Positions 11,760 to 22,681 are shown, numbered from the stretch's first letter. The stretch: DNA of 64,000 nucleotides from Rhynchopus sp. YZ270_cl-10 (GCA_964035575.1 OZ037839.1:1935220-1999219); one strand, 5' to 3'. The notes: generated by a model not told the origin, from the letters alone. Numbers and translations: made by a program.

Positions 11760-12173
11760 CTGGGGGGGGGCTAATACAAGAGGTACTGCTAATACAAGAG
11801 GTATGCCTAATACAAGAGGTACTTTGAAATCGGGATTTTCACGATTTTTTACCGGCTAATACAAGAGGTACTTTATTCTTTCCTTTATTTGACTTGATCA
11901 CTTTTTTTCAAAAAAATAAATCGATGGTGTCAAATGAAAGGTTTGCTCAAAATCTTTCAATTGCGGCCAGGTACGATCAAAAAGTTGAAAATTTTCCCGT
12001 GTTACTGGTTGGCGAGAGTAAAAATCCAGAAAAAAATTTAGCAAAAATCCAGAAAAAAAAAGCTAATACAAGCGGTACCTCTTGTATTAGACTTCCACCT
12101 AAAAAAAAAATTTTTAGGCGTAAATTCTTACGCCTAATAGAAGAGGTACCTCTTGTATTAGCCCCCCCCCCAG
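11760..12173 (-). mobile_element. TA-flanked MITE, CTGGGG family (inverted copy)
   Basis: Inverted near-identical copy of 11028-11449, flanked by TA at 11758-11759 and 12174-12175. The pair with the intervening element makes a 1.15 kb inverted repeat that could form a large hairpin. Confidence 0.8.
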
Positions 12174-12175
12174 TA

Positions 12176-13029
12176 AACAACAACAAAACAAAAAAGAACA
12201 AAATAAAGTAGCAAAAACAAAACAAAACTAACTTTTCAAAGCCCCCTTTTCAAGTAGGGAAAGAGGTCGGGTTGGGACTGCAGAATGTTTTATGAGGATT
12301 CCCTCTGCCGAAGCAGTTGTGGCTGGCGTTGTCATGTTTATCATCATATCTGGAGCATACAAGAAGAGCAAGAGGGTCTCCTTTTTGTTTTTGTCATTTC
12401 TTTTCTTTATCAGACGTAAACCACGAAATGGATGCCAAAGGACTGCATCCCACCAAAGGTAGAGTACTTTGGATCAACTCACATTATACAAAATATTTTT
12501 TTGCTCAATTTTTTTTTTTTTTTGAACTAAACAAAGGGTACATTAGTTACGATTGGAATTCGGTTTTAAAACAAAAACAAAACAAAAGTTGCAAAAAATA
12601 TTTTTTTTTTTTTTTGCATTGGCTCTCGCAGGTAACGAAGTGTCAGGTCCTTTTTTTTTCTTCTTTTTTTTTCCTTTTTATATTTCCCACCATCTCCCCA
12701 ATCCCCTTTGCCTCCCACATTTCATTTCAAAAAGTATAAAAGACACTACACTCTTTTCTACGCTGTGTGTTCAATGGGTGTGGCGGTAGCAGCCTTCCCC
12801 CCCTCTTGCTGAATATTCTCTTGTTTAGTTGGCGAGGTGACTCAAGGGGAGGGGATCGCGACATCATTTTAGCATCCACCTTTTTAGTAAATTTACGTCA
12901 TCAACAATTCACTTTTATCAACTGTCCTTTCTGTTCTCCCCTTTTCCTGGATGTTGTTGCCCGTTCAGACTACTCCGATTGGGCCTTTGGAAAAAAAAAA
13001 CCCAAGAAATTTAGAATTTAAAAAAAGAA
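12176..13029. other. Spacer with a possible membrane-peptide remnant
   Basis: T-rich. Around 12298-12375 one plus frame reads PSAEAVVAGVVMFIIISGAY followed by KKSKR, which looks like a single membrane helix with a basic end, but the frame closes quickly and the rest is low complexity. No gene is called. Confidence 0.3.
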
Positions 13030-13095
13030 AGTGGAGAGTTGCACAACTGCGCAAACACAACCGATGCAACTACACTCCAACAATTTATCAAAAAC
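13030..13095 (+). repeat. SINE-like tail, variant b (copy 3)
   Basis: GTGGAGAGTTGCACAACTGC, CGATGCAACTACACTCC and CAACAATTTATC plus an A-rich tail. A further partial tail (GTGGAGCACTCTGGGGGTGG) follows at 13120-13160. Confidence 0.55.
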
Positions 13096-13178
13096 AAAAA
13101 GCAAAAAAAAAACCTAGTGGAGCACTCTGGGGGTGGTTGCACTGTTGTCAAAAAAAATAATAATAAAAACTATACCTA

Positions 13179-15078
13179 CCCCCCCCCGTGCATAAGTCTG
13201 CGTATAAGTCCGATTTTTGGGGGGGCTGAGGGCCTCCGGACTTATACACGGGGTTTCGGACTTATGCACGGGTATCGGACTTATACACCGGTTTTGTGCA
13301 CCCAGGTACCCAGACCCATGCAGTCTCACATGACCTCAGTGTGAGTGACCCACATGTGACACCGCAAAATTTACCCTGTCTTCGTGCACCTTCGGTACAA
13401 CGCCGCAAGCAGGCCAAACAGCGTTGGACTCGAGGAATGCCTGCTGTGCAGGTATCAAACATGAGAACCAACTCCCAACAAGGGGCACCTTTTGGCTGTT
13501 GAGACTGTTTGGGGTGCAAAGTTTTCCACAATGTTGCAGTAACAGGTTCACATCTTTGAGAATTGTGTGGATGATGTTTTGACATGAGAAGCGTGAAGAT
13601 GATCCCTGGTGAATACACCACCAATAAAAATAAAGTTACGCTCGCTTCGCTCGCGGAAAAACACCTCAATTTTTTTCTCCCGCTCGCTTCGCGAGCGGGA
13701 AAACGCCCCAAAAAAATTTCCCCCCACCACCAGCACAAAACCAGTGTATAAGTCGGCCTGTGCATAAGTCCGATCCTGAGCCCAAATCTTCCCGGACTTA
13801 TACACGGGTCATCGGACTTATGCACGGGTCATGGGGGTCGGACTTATGCACGGGGGGGGGGGGGGGGGGGGGTTAGGGGATACGACTCCAGCCATTTTGG
13901 CTGGGACCAAACGCACGGAAAATTCATTTGGCATTATCTGGCCATCTCCAAGGCAACTGCGGGTGAAAAACACCCTCAGAGTGGGTCACAGGGGGCCTGT
14001 GGGTCGAAAAACGACCCAGAAGCCACCCCAGAATACAAAAAAATGGAAAAAAATAGTGAAAAAACGGCTTTTTTCACGTTTTGGCCACTTTGGGCAAAAT
14101 AGCGATTTTTCGAGAAAAAAATCAAAAACCGGGATATTTTTTGACATCACAAAGCCTCCTTTGGCACAAATATACCCCAAAAGTGGCCTGTGAGTCCATT
14201 CCAACCTGTTTTGGACATATTTGACACTTTTGGAAGTGTTTTTTTGGTGTTTTTAGGTCAAAAAAATGCCCAAGACGTCCCCAAGACATCCCCAAGACAC
14301 TTTGCACACCCCCTGTTACGGTCATATTTTTTTCGTTTTTTTGCCTGAAACCCCCAAAATACCCCTCCCGGACCCCACATAGTCCCGAATATCCATCACA
14401 CACCCACTCAGAGTGAGTAGAAGCACCCCAAAAAAAATATTTTTTAAAGCCCTTCAACTTCAACATGGATGCTGCCGAAACTGAAGCACAATTTTAGGGC
14501 TTTAAAAAATATTTTTTTTGGGGTGCTTCTACTCACTCTGAGTGGGTGTGTGATGGATATTCGGGACTATGTGGGGTCCGGGAGGGGTATTTTGGGGGTT
14601 TCAGGCAAAAAAACGAAAAAAATATGACCGTAACAGGGGGTGTGCAAAGTGTCTTGGGGATGTCTTGGGGACGTCTTGGGCATTTTTTTGACCTAAAAAC
14701 ACCAAAAAAACACTTCCAAAAGTGTCAAATATGTCCAAAACAGGTTGGAATGGACTCACAGGCCACTTTTGGGGTATATTTGTGCCAAAGGAGGCTTTGT
14801 GATGTCAAAAAATATCCCGGTTTTTGATTTTTTTCTCGAAAAATCGCTATTTTGCCCAAAGTGGCCAAAACGTGAAAAAAGCCGTTTTTTCACTATTTTT
14901 TTCCATTTTTTTGTATTCTGGGGTGGCTTCTGGGTCGTTTTTCGACCCACAGGCCCCCTGTGACCCACTCTGAGGGTGTTTTTCACCCGCAGTTGCCTTG
15001 GAGATGACCAGATAATGCCAAATGAATTTTCCGTGCGCAAAAAATGGCTGGAGTCGTACCCCCTAGGGGGGGGGGGGG
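13179..15078. mobile_element. TA-flanked MITE with CCCCCCCGTGCATAAGTC ends, interrupted by a palindrome
   Basis: The left end after TA (13177-13178) is a C run then GTGCATAAGTC. The matching end GACTTATGCACGGGG is at 13836-13873, its G run resumes after the palindromic insert, and TA closes it at 15079-15080. GGACTTATRCACGGG words are repeated at both ends. CGCTCGCTTCGCGAGCGGG hairpins occur near 13635-13700. Removing the insert leaves an element of about 0.7 kb. A gene-like fragment at about 13380-13500 (RKQAKQRWTRGMPAVQVSN) is unrecognised. Confidence 0.65.
13876..15063. mobile_element. 1.19 kb palindromic foldback element, TA-flanked
   Basis: The left arm (13876-14453) and right arm (14496-15063) are near-perfect reverse complements separated by about 42 bases. 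The ends are GGGG(A)TACGACTCCAGCC and its inverse, with TA at 13874-13875 and 15064-15065. It lies in the terminal G run of the surrounding MITE. The mirrored open frames on both strands follow from the palindrome. Arm identity is high, with a few single-base differences such as the ATGGCTGG region near the tips, which suggests recent formation or ongoing homogenisation. Confidence 0.8.
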
Positions 15079-15080
15079 TA

Positions 15081-16296
15081 GGTACCTTCCATACAGACTT
15101 TCTAAATCTGCCAAAATGCGGATTTGAGTTTCAGAAATTTGCACCCTTTTTTTTTTACCCTTTGTTTTTTGGCAGCCGTACTGCCTCTTTGTTTTGTTGT
15201 GTTGTTGTGCTGCATATGCGGGGTTCCACACTGCGACTGGACAGGGGGGATAGTTCCCTTTTCCTCGTGGGGACACAGCCCGCGCACCTCCCCCCCCAAT
15301 ATCAGAGCCTCGTGGCTCTGGGCTGAGACCAGGGGACGTTTGTGTGTGTTTATACTTTTTTATTTATTTTTATGAATAATTTTTTGGTGTACATGGTCCA
15401 CATGCACAAAGGGTCACACCCTGGTCATTTTACCATGTCACACCCTAGGGTCGCACAGTGCACGATGTTGAAGTAAATGAGTTGACGTGTGGTTTTACTT
15501 GTGTTATTTTTGTTTCACTGTTGGATAACAACGGTGAAACCACAACAACAACAAGTAAAACCACAAGGCAGGTGATTTACTTCACCATGGTGTGTTGCCG
15601 TGTACCATTCCCATCTCCAAGGGTGACCTAGCGAAGAAGCTTCGCTCCCCACCACCTTTATCTTCTACCCCTACAATATTTTTTCTAAAAAAAAAAAAAA
15701 CAATGCGTCAAACCGACCATTTATTGCACTTTTTTACAGCCTTTACTTTTGAGGTAATTGTGCACAATCCCTCCACCCCACTCTTTGCGAATATCTGAAG
15801 CTTTTGTTCTTGGCTTTTTTTTTTTTTTTTTTTTTACAGTGCCCCTGCATCGGGCCGATGCATGGTGAGGCGTTTGCATTTTCAACTTCTCTTTTTTTAT
15901 GTACTTTCTCTTCCTTGATTTGACAGCACATAAAATTTTATGTCCTTTTTTTTTTTGTGGTTTGTTTTGCCTTTTACCTTCTCTCGAGCTGAGGTGTGTA
16001 TATATTTCTTTGGGGGTACTTTTGTGCTTTCATAGAATGGCATCTGACGTGGTGTACTTTTTTTTTGTTGTTTGTTCTATTTTTCTGATCAAGGTGGCTG
16101 TGTCAACGGGAGGCCTCCATGCGTTCTGTTGTCAGGGGTGGGGAATTCTCAAGAATTTATTTTTAGCCACGTTTTTCAGGTGTGTTTGATAGATAATAAC
16201 GAATGCAGCATTTTGTTATGAATAGAACAGGTGATACGAATCCAAAAAAAATGACTAAAAAAAAAGACCCCACCCCCCGAGTGATTTTAAGTGCGC
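15081..16296. other. Spacer
   Basis: T-rich spacer. It holds one copy of the GATGTACGGTGAGGCG family at 15838-15892 and an inverted pair of GTGGTTTTACTTGTGTT words around 15490-15560. No gene is supported. Confidence 0.45.
15838..15892 (+). repeat. R4 interspersed repeat (copy 1)
   Basis: CTGCATCGGGCCGATGCAT, then GGTGAGGCGTTTGCATTTTC and AACTTCTC. The first block is a hairpin. Copies at 23796 and 31938 share GATGTACGGTGAGGCGTTTG. Confidence 0.5.
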
Positions 16297-16313
16297 TTTA
16301 TATCACCAGATAA

Positions 16314-17927
16314 AGGGGTCTTTTGGCTCGCAAGCTCGAGCTTGTCTTGTCGGTACCGTTAAAAACGGACACTGTTGGGGTGGCGACAAGGGGGGTCGGA
16401 ACTGGGCAGTCACGAAAAATCACGAAAAATCACAAAGAATCATTTTTCTTCTTTGTGATTCTTTGCGACAGGTCGTGATTTTTTGTGATTTTTTTGCGAT
16501 TTTTTGCGATTTTTTGTGATACTTTGTGATACTTTGTGATTTTTTGTGATTTTTTGTGATCGACATATTTTGAGATGAGCTTTTTTTTTGTCCCACTCTG
16601 GTAGTGTAGTGTACTGTACTCCCAATCCCCTGTGTATACTGTGTATACTGTGTATACTGTGTATACTGTGTATACTGTGTATACTGTGTATACTGTGTAT
16701 ACTGTGTATACTGTGTATACTGTGTATACTGTGTATACTGTGTATACTGTGTATACTGTGTATACTGTGTATACTGTGTATACTGTGTATACTGTGTATA
16801 CTGTGTATACTGTGTATACTGTGTATACTGTGTATACTGTGTATACTGTGTATACTGTGTATACTGTGTATACTGTGTATACTGTGTATACTGTGTATAC
16901 TGTGTATACTGTGTATACTGTGTATACTGTGTATACTGTGTATACTGTGTATACTGTGTATACTGTGTATACTGTGTATACTGTGTATACTGTGTATACT
17001 GTGTATACTGTGTATACTGTGTATACTGTGTATACTGTGTATACTGTGTATACTGCGGAAATTGACCAAAAACGAGAACTTGTCCATTTCGGCAAATTGA
17101 CCCCACCACTGGTCGGACGGATTCCGGAAATGCAAATACCGCCGTTTAAAAGCTTCACCAACGAAAACAAAAAAAAAATTTTTCCAACACATGAATGCCC
17201 CAAAACGGCATGACAACTGGTAGAAACACGGTAGGGAATCGGTTATGCAGCCACGCCGAAAAAGTTCAATTTTAAGCGAAACTTACACACTTACGTACAA
17301 CTGAGCACAACTGAGCATTACTGAGCACAATTACACCACAATTACAGCACAATTACAGCGGCCCAAAACGGTACACTTTTGTGATTTTTTGTGATTTTTC
17401 GTGATTTTTTGTGATTATTTGTGAATTTTTGTGAATTTTTGTGATCGACAGAATTTGAAAATATTTTTTTTTTTTTTTTTGTACTCAGGTAGCTACGTAG
17501 CCTTCAGGGAGGCAATCGTGTGCTAATACAGAAAGTATCAGTCAAGGCTGTCCTTACAGACGCATGCCAAAGCGGCCGCCACATGGGTGTGGACTTTAGA
17601 TTGAAGTTTCATCATTGTACTAGCCCAGGGAGGGTTCCCGGCTACCGGCGAGGTCTCTTCCAATCCGTTCCCTAGTTTCCTAGGGGGGCCTCCTTGGCTT
17701 CACTGGCTAGGGCTCTGCAGGTCCCTCCACACATGTTGTGTGCCTGCCTTCAGCACCCAGGGTAGCATACCCAGCACCTTTTACCCTCAGGTCAGACCTT
17801 CATAGAGTTTCAGGAGGAGTGCCACAAAAGGGCCCCCGGATGCAATTTAACGTCCAGCCCAGGACGAGTGAGATATTTTTTGTGAATATTTTTTTCCACA
17901 CCCCCCCTGTCGCCACCCCAACTGTGT
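16314..17927. mobile_element. 1.6 kb insertion between 17-bp direct repeats
   Basis: TTTATATCACCAGATAA occurs directly at 16297-16313 and 17928-17944. A 17-bp duplication is close to the 18-19 bp duplication made by the LINE in this window, so LINE machinery is a reasonable suspect. Inside are GTGATTTTTT word arrays (16395-16565 and 17370-17445), a 9-bp satellite, a GTGGTGGGGTCAATTTG-type word at about 17095, and an inverted pair of GTTGGGGTGGCGAC at 16374 and 17909. There is no A tail and no credible gene. Confidence 0.5.
16631..17055. repeat. 9-bp satellite (TGTGTATAC)n, about 47 copies
   Basis: Perfect 9-base periodicity over about 425 bases. Because 9 is a multiple of 3, the array stays open in all six frames (VYT, CIL, QYT, IHS repeats), so the long frames here are artefacts. 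The lack of visible variants suggests recent expansion. Confidence 0.95.
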
Positions 17928-17944
17928 TTTATATCACCAGATAA

Positions 17945-19046
17945 TTACTTTTTTCGAAACTTGGCAAAATTATAGCAACAGCAGTAGTATATCCACTGCG
18001 CTCCCACCCTCGCCAGCTTTCTTCCGTTGCACGGTCTATGTGATGTCACTTTCAACCCTTGTTTTTACCTCCGACACTCTCAGTTTTATGGGTAAAATGT
18101 CCTGGTGCAGTGCTTTTCTCGTTACTCTTCATTTCTCAAAAAATAAACAACAACCCACAGGTCACCAGGGCCACGTTACCTTCATATCTCATCCACGGCA
18201 GACTAGCCAGGGGGACTGCTAGTAGTGCTACTGTGGTCCACATGGCTAGTTGGTGGTATTTACGACATAGTATTTGCCACCGTTGTCCGTGAAAAAAACC
18301 CCCCTCCCTGTAGGAGGTATCAAAAGCGCCCGCGAACAGCGTGTGGGTGAAGCTGCCCAATGTACACACTCTCCATTTCCAACCAAACCCGCACGTTTGC
18401 GGGTTTGTGTTTTTGTGTGTTGCCTTTGCATTCTTATAAAACACCACTATTCTGCCTCAATACAGGACCAACCGTCACCTACAATGACGTTTACCATGGT
18501 GCACTAGCTTTTGATACCCCCATTTCCCCCTTACTTACTTATTATCATATCCTGAAGTCAGTTTCGATTCTTTGTTGTTGAGAATTCTATGTTATATTTT
18601 TTTTTGTGTTGTTCTTTTTTGCTAAATCGTTCGCATTATGTGCAGGTGGTCCACCTGCGCAAGACGCTATTCCAGTCAAAACGCGCACATCATAGGCATC
18701 TCCATCACTGTATCCAGGGCCTTATATAGTTGTGTTTTGTGCACGAGAGGCATTTTGCTTTTCAAAAAATATTTACTTTTTTTTTTTTCTTCTTTTCTTA
18801 TTCTCTGGGATGTAACATCTCAGTGTTGTTGAGGAGCTCCACAAAGGTGACTGGCGTGGGCTTAGGTTCATCTCGCCAACGTTTCTATTCTATTCTTTTG
18901 TGAATTAGAAACGTACATGAATCATATGCTTTTGCACGTCAGTCCCTAAATTGGATGTCCATTTTTGGCTTTTCAACATAAGAAAACTGCGCTCAACAAC
19001 TATATAAATCTGTCAGTTTTTGTCGCCTAAGGGGCAAAAAGAAAAG
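17945..19046. other. Spacer upstream of the first gene
   Basis: Mixed sequence. A short GC-richer block around 18330-18480 has open frames but no recognisable domain. An R1 tail follows at 19047. Confidence 0.4.
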
Positions 19047-19103
19047 TATAGTGGAGCTCATCCTTCGGGTGTCAGTAGTGCAACCAAAGTTTTCAAAGAA
19101 AGA
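19047..19103 (+). repeat. SINE-like tail R1 (copy 2)
   Basis: TAGTGGAGCTCATCC, TTCGGGTGTC, GTGCAACCAAAGTTTTC then an A-rich tail. It ends about 90 bases before the start codon of the next gene. Confidence 0.5.
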
Positions 19104-19191
19104 AAAAACGAATATTTTTTTTTTTGACACAACTTCACTTCCCGCCCGCCCCCTCCCCACACTCCATTCATCACAGAACCAATAACGAATT

Positions 19192-20355
19192 ATGGACATC
19201 ACCGTCACCCTCCGAACCACCGGCCACAGTACGGTTGTCACTGTCTGCACCGAAGGCACGGTGCATGACCTGCGATTGGCTGCGTGGCAGGCACTGGCCG
19301 ACTCCACTACTTCCACCCCCACCACCGTCCCACACACCATGCAGCTCTTCCTCGACCACGGTGCGCGATCGGGAGACGTGCTAGGTGTGGATGAAGACCT
19401 GCTCAGCAGCACCGGGCTGGTAGAGGGGGCGTGCTTGGTGATGGCGGAGCAGCACCCCACGCTGTGTCCGTTCCGTTGCCACAGCAAGGTGGAGGTCAGC
19501 GGCGTGTGTCTCTCTGTGTGTGGCAGGTACGGCGCGTTTGTGTCCGACACTACCATTCTGCTGTACGACCTGCAGACCGGAACTGCTTTGAAGAGCATCA
19601 CCCACCACCGCAGCAGCGGGACCAGACAGGAGACACCTAGCGTCACCTTTGCGACACACCGCAGCGCACCGTGCATAGCAGCGTACTTTGCCACGCGGAT
19701 CACGATCTTCGACATCTACGGAGACACCGTGACAACCATCCCTACGGCACCCCTGGCACACATTGCTTGCCTTGCAGCGAACCGCGTTGTGGGCATGCAG
19801 AAGGACGGTGTGCTTCGTGTGTGGGGGACGGAGTACGGTACAGAGCTGCTAGAGGTGGCGTTGGGGACAGTTGTGTGGACCTTTGCAGTGTCTGCGTGTG
19901 AGGAGCATGTGGCGGTGGTGAAGCCAGCAGAGGGCTACCGGGTGTATCTGTACGGTGGGGGTGGAGGTGGGCTGGCCAACACGACGTTCGCCCGTACACT
20001 GTGCACCGAGGTGGATGTAGGCAGCCTGCACAGCGCCTGCTTCTCGCCGTGCTCCACATTCGTCGTGGCAGGGAACTACTCCGGGCAGGTCTTCATGTGG
20101 GAGCTCAGCGGTTCCTGCCTGCGCACAGTGTGCACAGCAGGCGCAGTCACCTCCTTGACGGTCTCCCGCTGTGCCCGTCTCGTCCTTGCTGCCGGCCAGT
20201 CGCTTGCCCTCTGGGAACCACACAGCGAGCGCCTGCACGAGTCTGCAGGGGCAGTGGTGGGGTTGGCACTGTCGCACTGCTCGCGTTGGATGCTCAAGAC
20301 AGACGCGACCACGATGGAGCTGGTGTCCCTCGAGGACTGGGAGGCGGGGAGGTAG
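19192..20355 (+). CDS. Beta-grasp (ubiquitin-like) plus WD-like repeat protein
   Basis: A 387-residue protein starting MDITVTL. Residues 1-85 look like a ubiquitin-like beta-grasp domain by analogy with the MDVT-initiated modules of the neighbouring genes: alternating strands, a helix around AAWQALADS, and a predicted last strand near ACLVMAEQ. From about residue 95 there are WD-like blades, for example CGRYGAFVSDTTILLYDLQT, GVLRVWGTEYGTELLEV and CSTFVVAGNYSGQVFMWEL. A CAG acceptor preceded by pyrimidines lies about 25 bases before the ATG, as expected for trans-splicing. The likely role is a protein-interaction scaffold, possibly linked to ubiquitin signalling; no enzyme motif is seen. The frame is intact and GC-rich. 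The family call is by eye, and the beta-grasp assignment is weaker than the WD one. Confidence 0.8.
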   Translation: MDITVTLRTTGHSTVVTVCTEGTVHDLRLAAWQALADSTTSTPTTVPHTMQLFLDHGARSGDVLGVDEDLLSSTGLVEGACLVMAEQHPTLCPFRCHSKVEVSGVCLSVCGRYGAFVSDTTILLYDLQTGTALKSITHHRSSGTRQETPSVTFATHRSAPCIAAYFATRITIFDIYGDTVTTIPTAPLAHIACLAANRVVGMQKDGVLRVWGTEYGTELLEVALGTVVWTFAVSACEEHVAVVKPAEGYRVYLYGGGGGGLANTTFARTLCTEVDVGSLHSACFSPCSTFVVAGNYSGQVFMWELSGSCLRTVCTAGAVTSLTVSRCARLVLAAGQSLALWEPHSERLHESAGAVVGLALSHCSRWMLKTDATTMELVSLEDWEAGR

Positions 20356-20768
20356 TGGATGGGCGTTTCCTAGGTGGGTGATGTGTTTAATACCCTCTGC
20401 GGTTCGATCGAGGTGCACAGTGCATGCGACTCAGAGATGTTTTACCCTTTTTTTTTCAAATTTCATTTGCTCTCGTTTGTTATTGTGCGAAAGACACATG
20501 ATGCAAACAACTTCATTATTCCTCTCTCTCTCTCTTGCCTATTTGTTGCTTCGCCATATCTTATTGTCACGCTTCAATCAAGAGTACGTTCTAGGTGCTT
20601 TTCGGTTTCCCATCAATCGTACGTGAATCTAAAATCTAAAGAAAAAAAAAACGCACATTCTTACAACACTACACACTTCCCCTCACATACCACACACCCT
20701 CTCCACACCCCCCACAGTAAACTTCTCTCTCCTTTTTACCTTCTTCATCCCCAACACAACATACCACA
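20356..20768. other. Intergenic region between two plus-strand genes
   Basis: Short 413-base gap with T-rich and pyrimidine-rich sequence. A CCACAG acceptor about 50 bases before the ankyrin ATG is preceded by CACACCCTCTCCACACCCC. The arrangement suits polycistronic transcription with trans-splicing, but that is inferred. Confidence 0.45.
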
Positions 20769-21839
20769 ATGTGCCACGGAAACGCACCCCGTATCCACGC
20801 ACTTGCCCGCAGGGGCGACACTGCTGCACTCATCGTCGCCATCACTAACGGAGCCGATGTACAGGAGCCTGCGAACAACGTCACAACCTCCCCGACCGCT
20901 CTGCACCAGGCGGCCGAGGGTGGCCACAGCAGCACAGCGCTGGCCCTTCTCGCGCACGGTGCTAAGGTGAACGCCGCCGGCGAGACCGGGTGGACACCGC
21001 TGCACGCAGCCTCCAGGGCAGACGCAGCAACGACGTCTGTCCTCATCGAGCACGGCGCCATCGTCAACAAGAAGGACAACACCGGATGGTCGCCTCTGTA
21101 CACCGCCGCCGTCCAAGGCAACACCGCTGCATTAGGTGTCCTCCTGGCCAATGGTGCATGCCCCGAGACGCGCACCGACGAAGGCAGCACCGCACTGCAC
21201 GGATGCGATGAGGATGGTGCCGAGGTGCTGCTGGCATACGGTGCGCTCATTGACGCAGCTGACTCAGACGGTCTCACGGCACTGCACTGTGCGGCCATGC
21301 GAGGCCAGCGGCGCAAGGTGGCGGTGCTGCTCAATGCTGGCGCGAACCTTCATGCACTAAGCGCGTCGCAGGAGACGCCACTCCACTTTGCAGTCTGTTG
21401 GGACCACGTCTCCGCGAAGATGGTCTCTCTACTGTTGTCGCACGGCGCAAACGTTGCGGCAGCGGATGTCAATGCGCGTACCCCACTCCACCACGTCGCG
21501 GTCACGCAGGGTGTCGAGAAGGCACGTCTGCTTCTCAGGCACGGTGCTGACGTCAACACGGCAGACAACTTTGGTGCCACCGCACTGCACAGAGGCGCAA
21601 CCTCAGGTTCGCTTGAGATGGCGGAGCTTCTCCTGCACTACGGTGCCGATATGGAGCTGCGTGACACTGAGGGACGCGTGCCTCTCCACCACGCAGCAGC
21701 AGCACAACGTACCGGAGCCCTCGCCCTCCTCCTCGAGATGGGAGCAGGAGTAGACGAAGAAGACGCAGGTGGCCGCACTCCCACAGCCTACGCTCAAGGC
21801 AACGCAGATGCGACACAGGTCCTGAGTGATTACATTTAA
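20769..21839 (+). CDS. Ankyrin-repeat protein
   Basis: A 356-residue protein made almost entirely of about ten ankyrin repeats of about 33 residues. Recognisable consensus pieces include TALHQAAEGGHSSTALALL, GWTPLHAASRADAATTSVL, GLTALHCAAMRGQ, ETPLHFAVCWDH, RTPLHHVAV and GATALHRGATSGSLEMAELL, with HGADVN-type turns between them. The family is a protein-binding scaffold. There is no signal peptide, membrane segment or enzymatic domain. The start is the first ATG after the acceptor, and the frame runs unbroken to TAA. The gene is followed after only about 10 bases by an R1 tail with an A run, unlike the other genes, so it may be retroposed or simply end in that repeat. Confidence 0.92.
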   Translation: MCHGNAPRIHALARRGDTAALIVAITNGADVQEPANNVTTSPTALHQAAEGGHSSTALALLAHGAKVNAAGETGWTPLHAASRADAATTSVLIEHGAIVNKKDNTGWSPLYTAAVQGNTAALGVLLANGACPETRTDEGSTALHGCDEDGAEVLLAYGALIDAADSDGLTALHCAAMRGQRRKVAVLLNAGANLHALSASQETPLHFAVCWDHVSAKMVSLLLSHGANVAAADVNARTPLHHVAVTQGVEKARLLLRHGADVNTADNFGATALHRGATSGSLEMAELLLHYGADMELRDTEGRVPLHHAAAAQRTGALALLLEMGAGVDEEDAGGRTPTAYAQGNADATQVLSDYI

Positions 21840-21849
21840 AATAAAAAAA

Positions 21850-21909
21850 GATAGTGTACCACACTCTAGGGTGGCTACACTAATACAAAACCAAGTTTTC
21901 AAAAAAAAG
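21850..21909 (+). repeat. SINE-like tail R1 directly after the ankyrin gene
   Basis: TAGTGTACCACACTCTAGG, GGTGGCTACACTAATACAA and CCAAGTTTTC plus A run, starting about ten bases after the stop codon. It could act as the gene's 3' UTR and poly(A) region, or mark the 3' end of a retroposed copy. Confidence 0.6.
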
Positions 21910-22681
21910 CAAGTCTTTGTTTTGTGTGCTCAAAACCGAAAAAAATCTACCGTTACCTTCTGCAGTTCTTAGGCTCCCGGCCGAGGTTGGGTGACACATG
22001 TTTACCTAGTTTCGGTGTAAAGTGCGACAGAAAGAAAAGAAGAAAAAGAAAAAGAAAACGCTCCTCAACAAAATGAGGGGAATATACCTTTTCACGGGGG
22101 TGATTGTCGATATAGCAAAACGGTGTTGTACTCCTGTACAGCGATTTTTTTTTGTCGACACAAACGAGTAAAAAAGTTACGCCCCCTAGAAAAAACTGTT
22201 TTTTTTGCACTTTCAACTTTTCTTTGTAACAGAACCCCACCTCTTTATTCGAACGTTTGCAGAAGATGACAAAGGTAGATCCAAATGACACCTTCACGGG
22301 TATTATTTTTTCAAAAAATGATTTTTTTTTTTGGGCAGGGGCAGGAGGGAGGGGGGATTTTTTGTATTTATATCTTGAGAGTGTTCTTGTGTGTTGTGTG
22401 TCTCAGAAAGCAAAAGTGTTTTTACGCCTATAGCACAAAGAAGAAGAATAGAAGAAGACCTCTGTTCTTTTGTTGTGGGTGTGTCGTCTCTTGCTGTAAG
22501 ATTCGTGACATGGTTTCGTTTCTGAACCTTTTTTTTTTAAATTTTTTTTATTCTTTTTTTTTATTGATATTTCAGATCATTCGTTGCTCTGTAGCGTACA
22601 TAGCGGATTGGTGTTTATGATGTTTTGAGTGTTTTTTTAATGTTTTCCTTTTACATCTTCTGTTGTTGGCCGCAGGGAACT
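21910..22681. other. Spacer, no gene
   Basis: AT-rich with A and T runs. Reading frames are low-complexity, rich in Phe, Lys or Cys. Nothing recognisable. Confidence 0.5.

Noticed and set aside
13831-15040. Mirrored ORFs of 93-120 codons on both strands
   Set aside because: Both arms of a palindrome give the same peptides; composition is like spacer, with no domain.
16631-17055. CRISPR-like or telomeric array
   Set aside because: Simple satellite without spacers; no telomere-type TTAGGG repeats are seen in the window.
16420-17216. Long open frames of VYT, CIL, QYT and IHS repeats on both strands
   Set aside because: They come from the 9-bp satellite, whose period is a multiple of three, and not from coding sequence.
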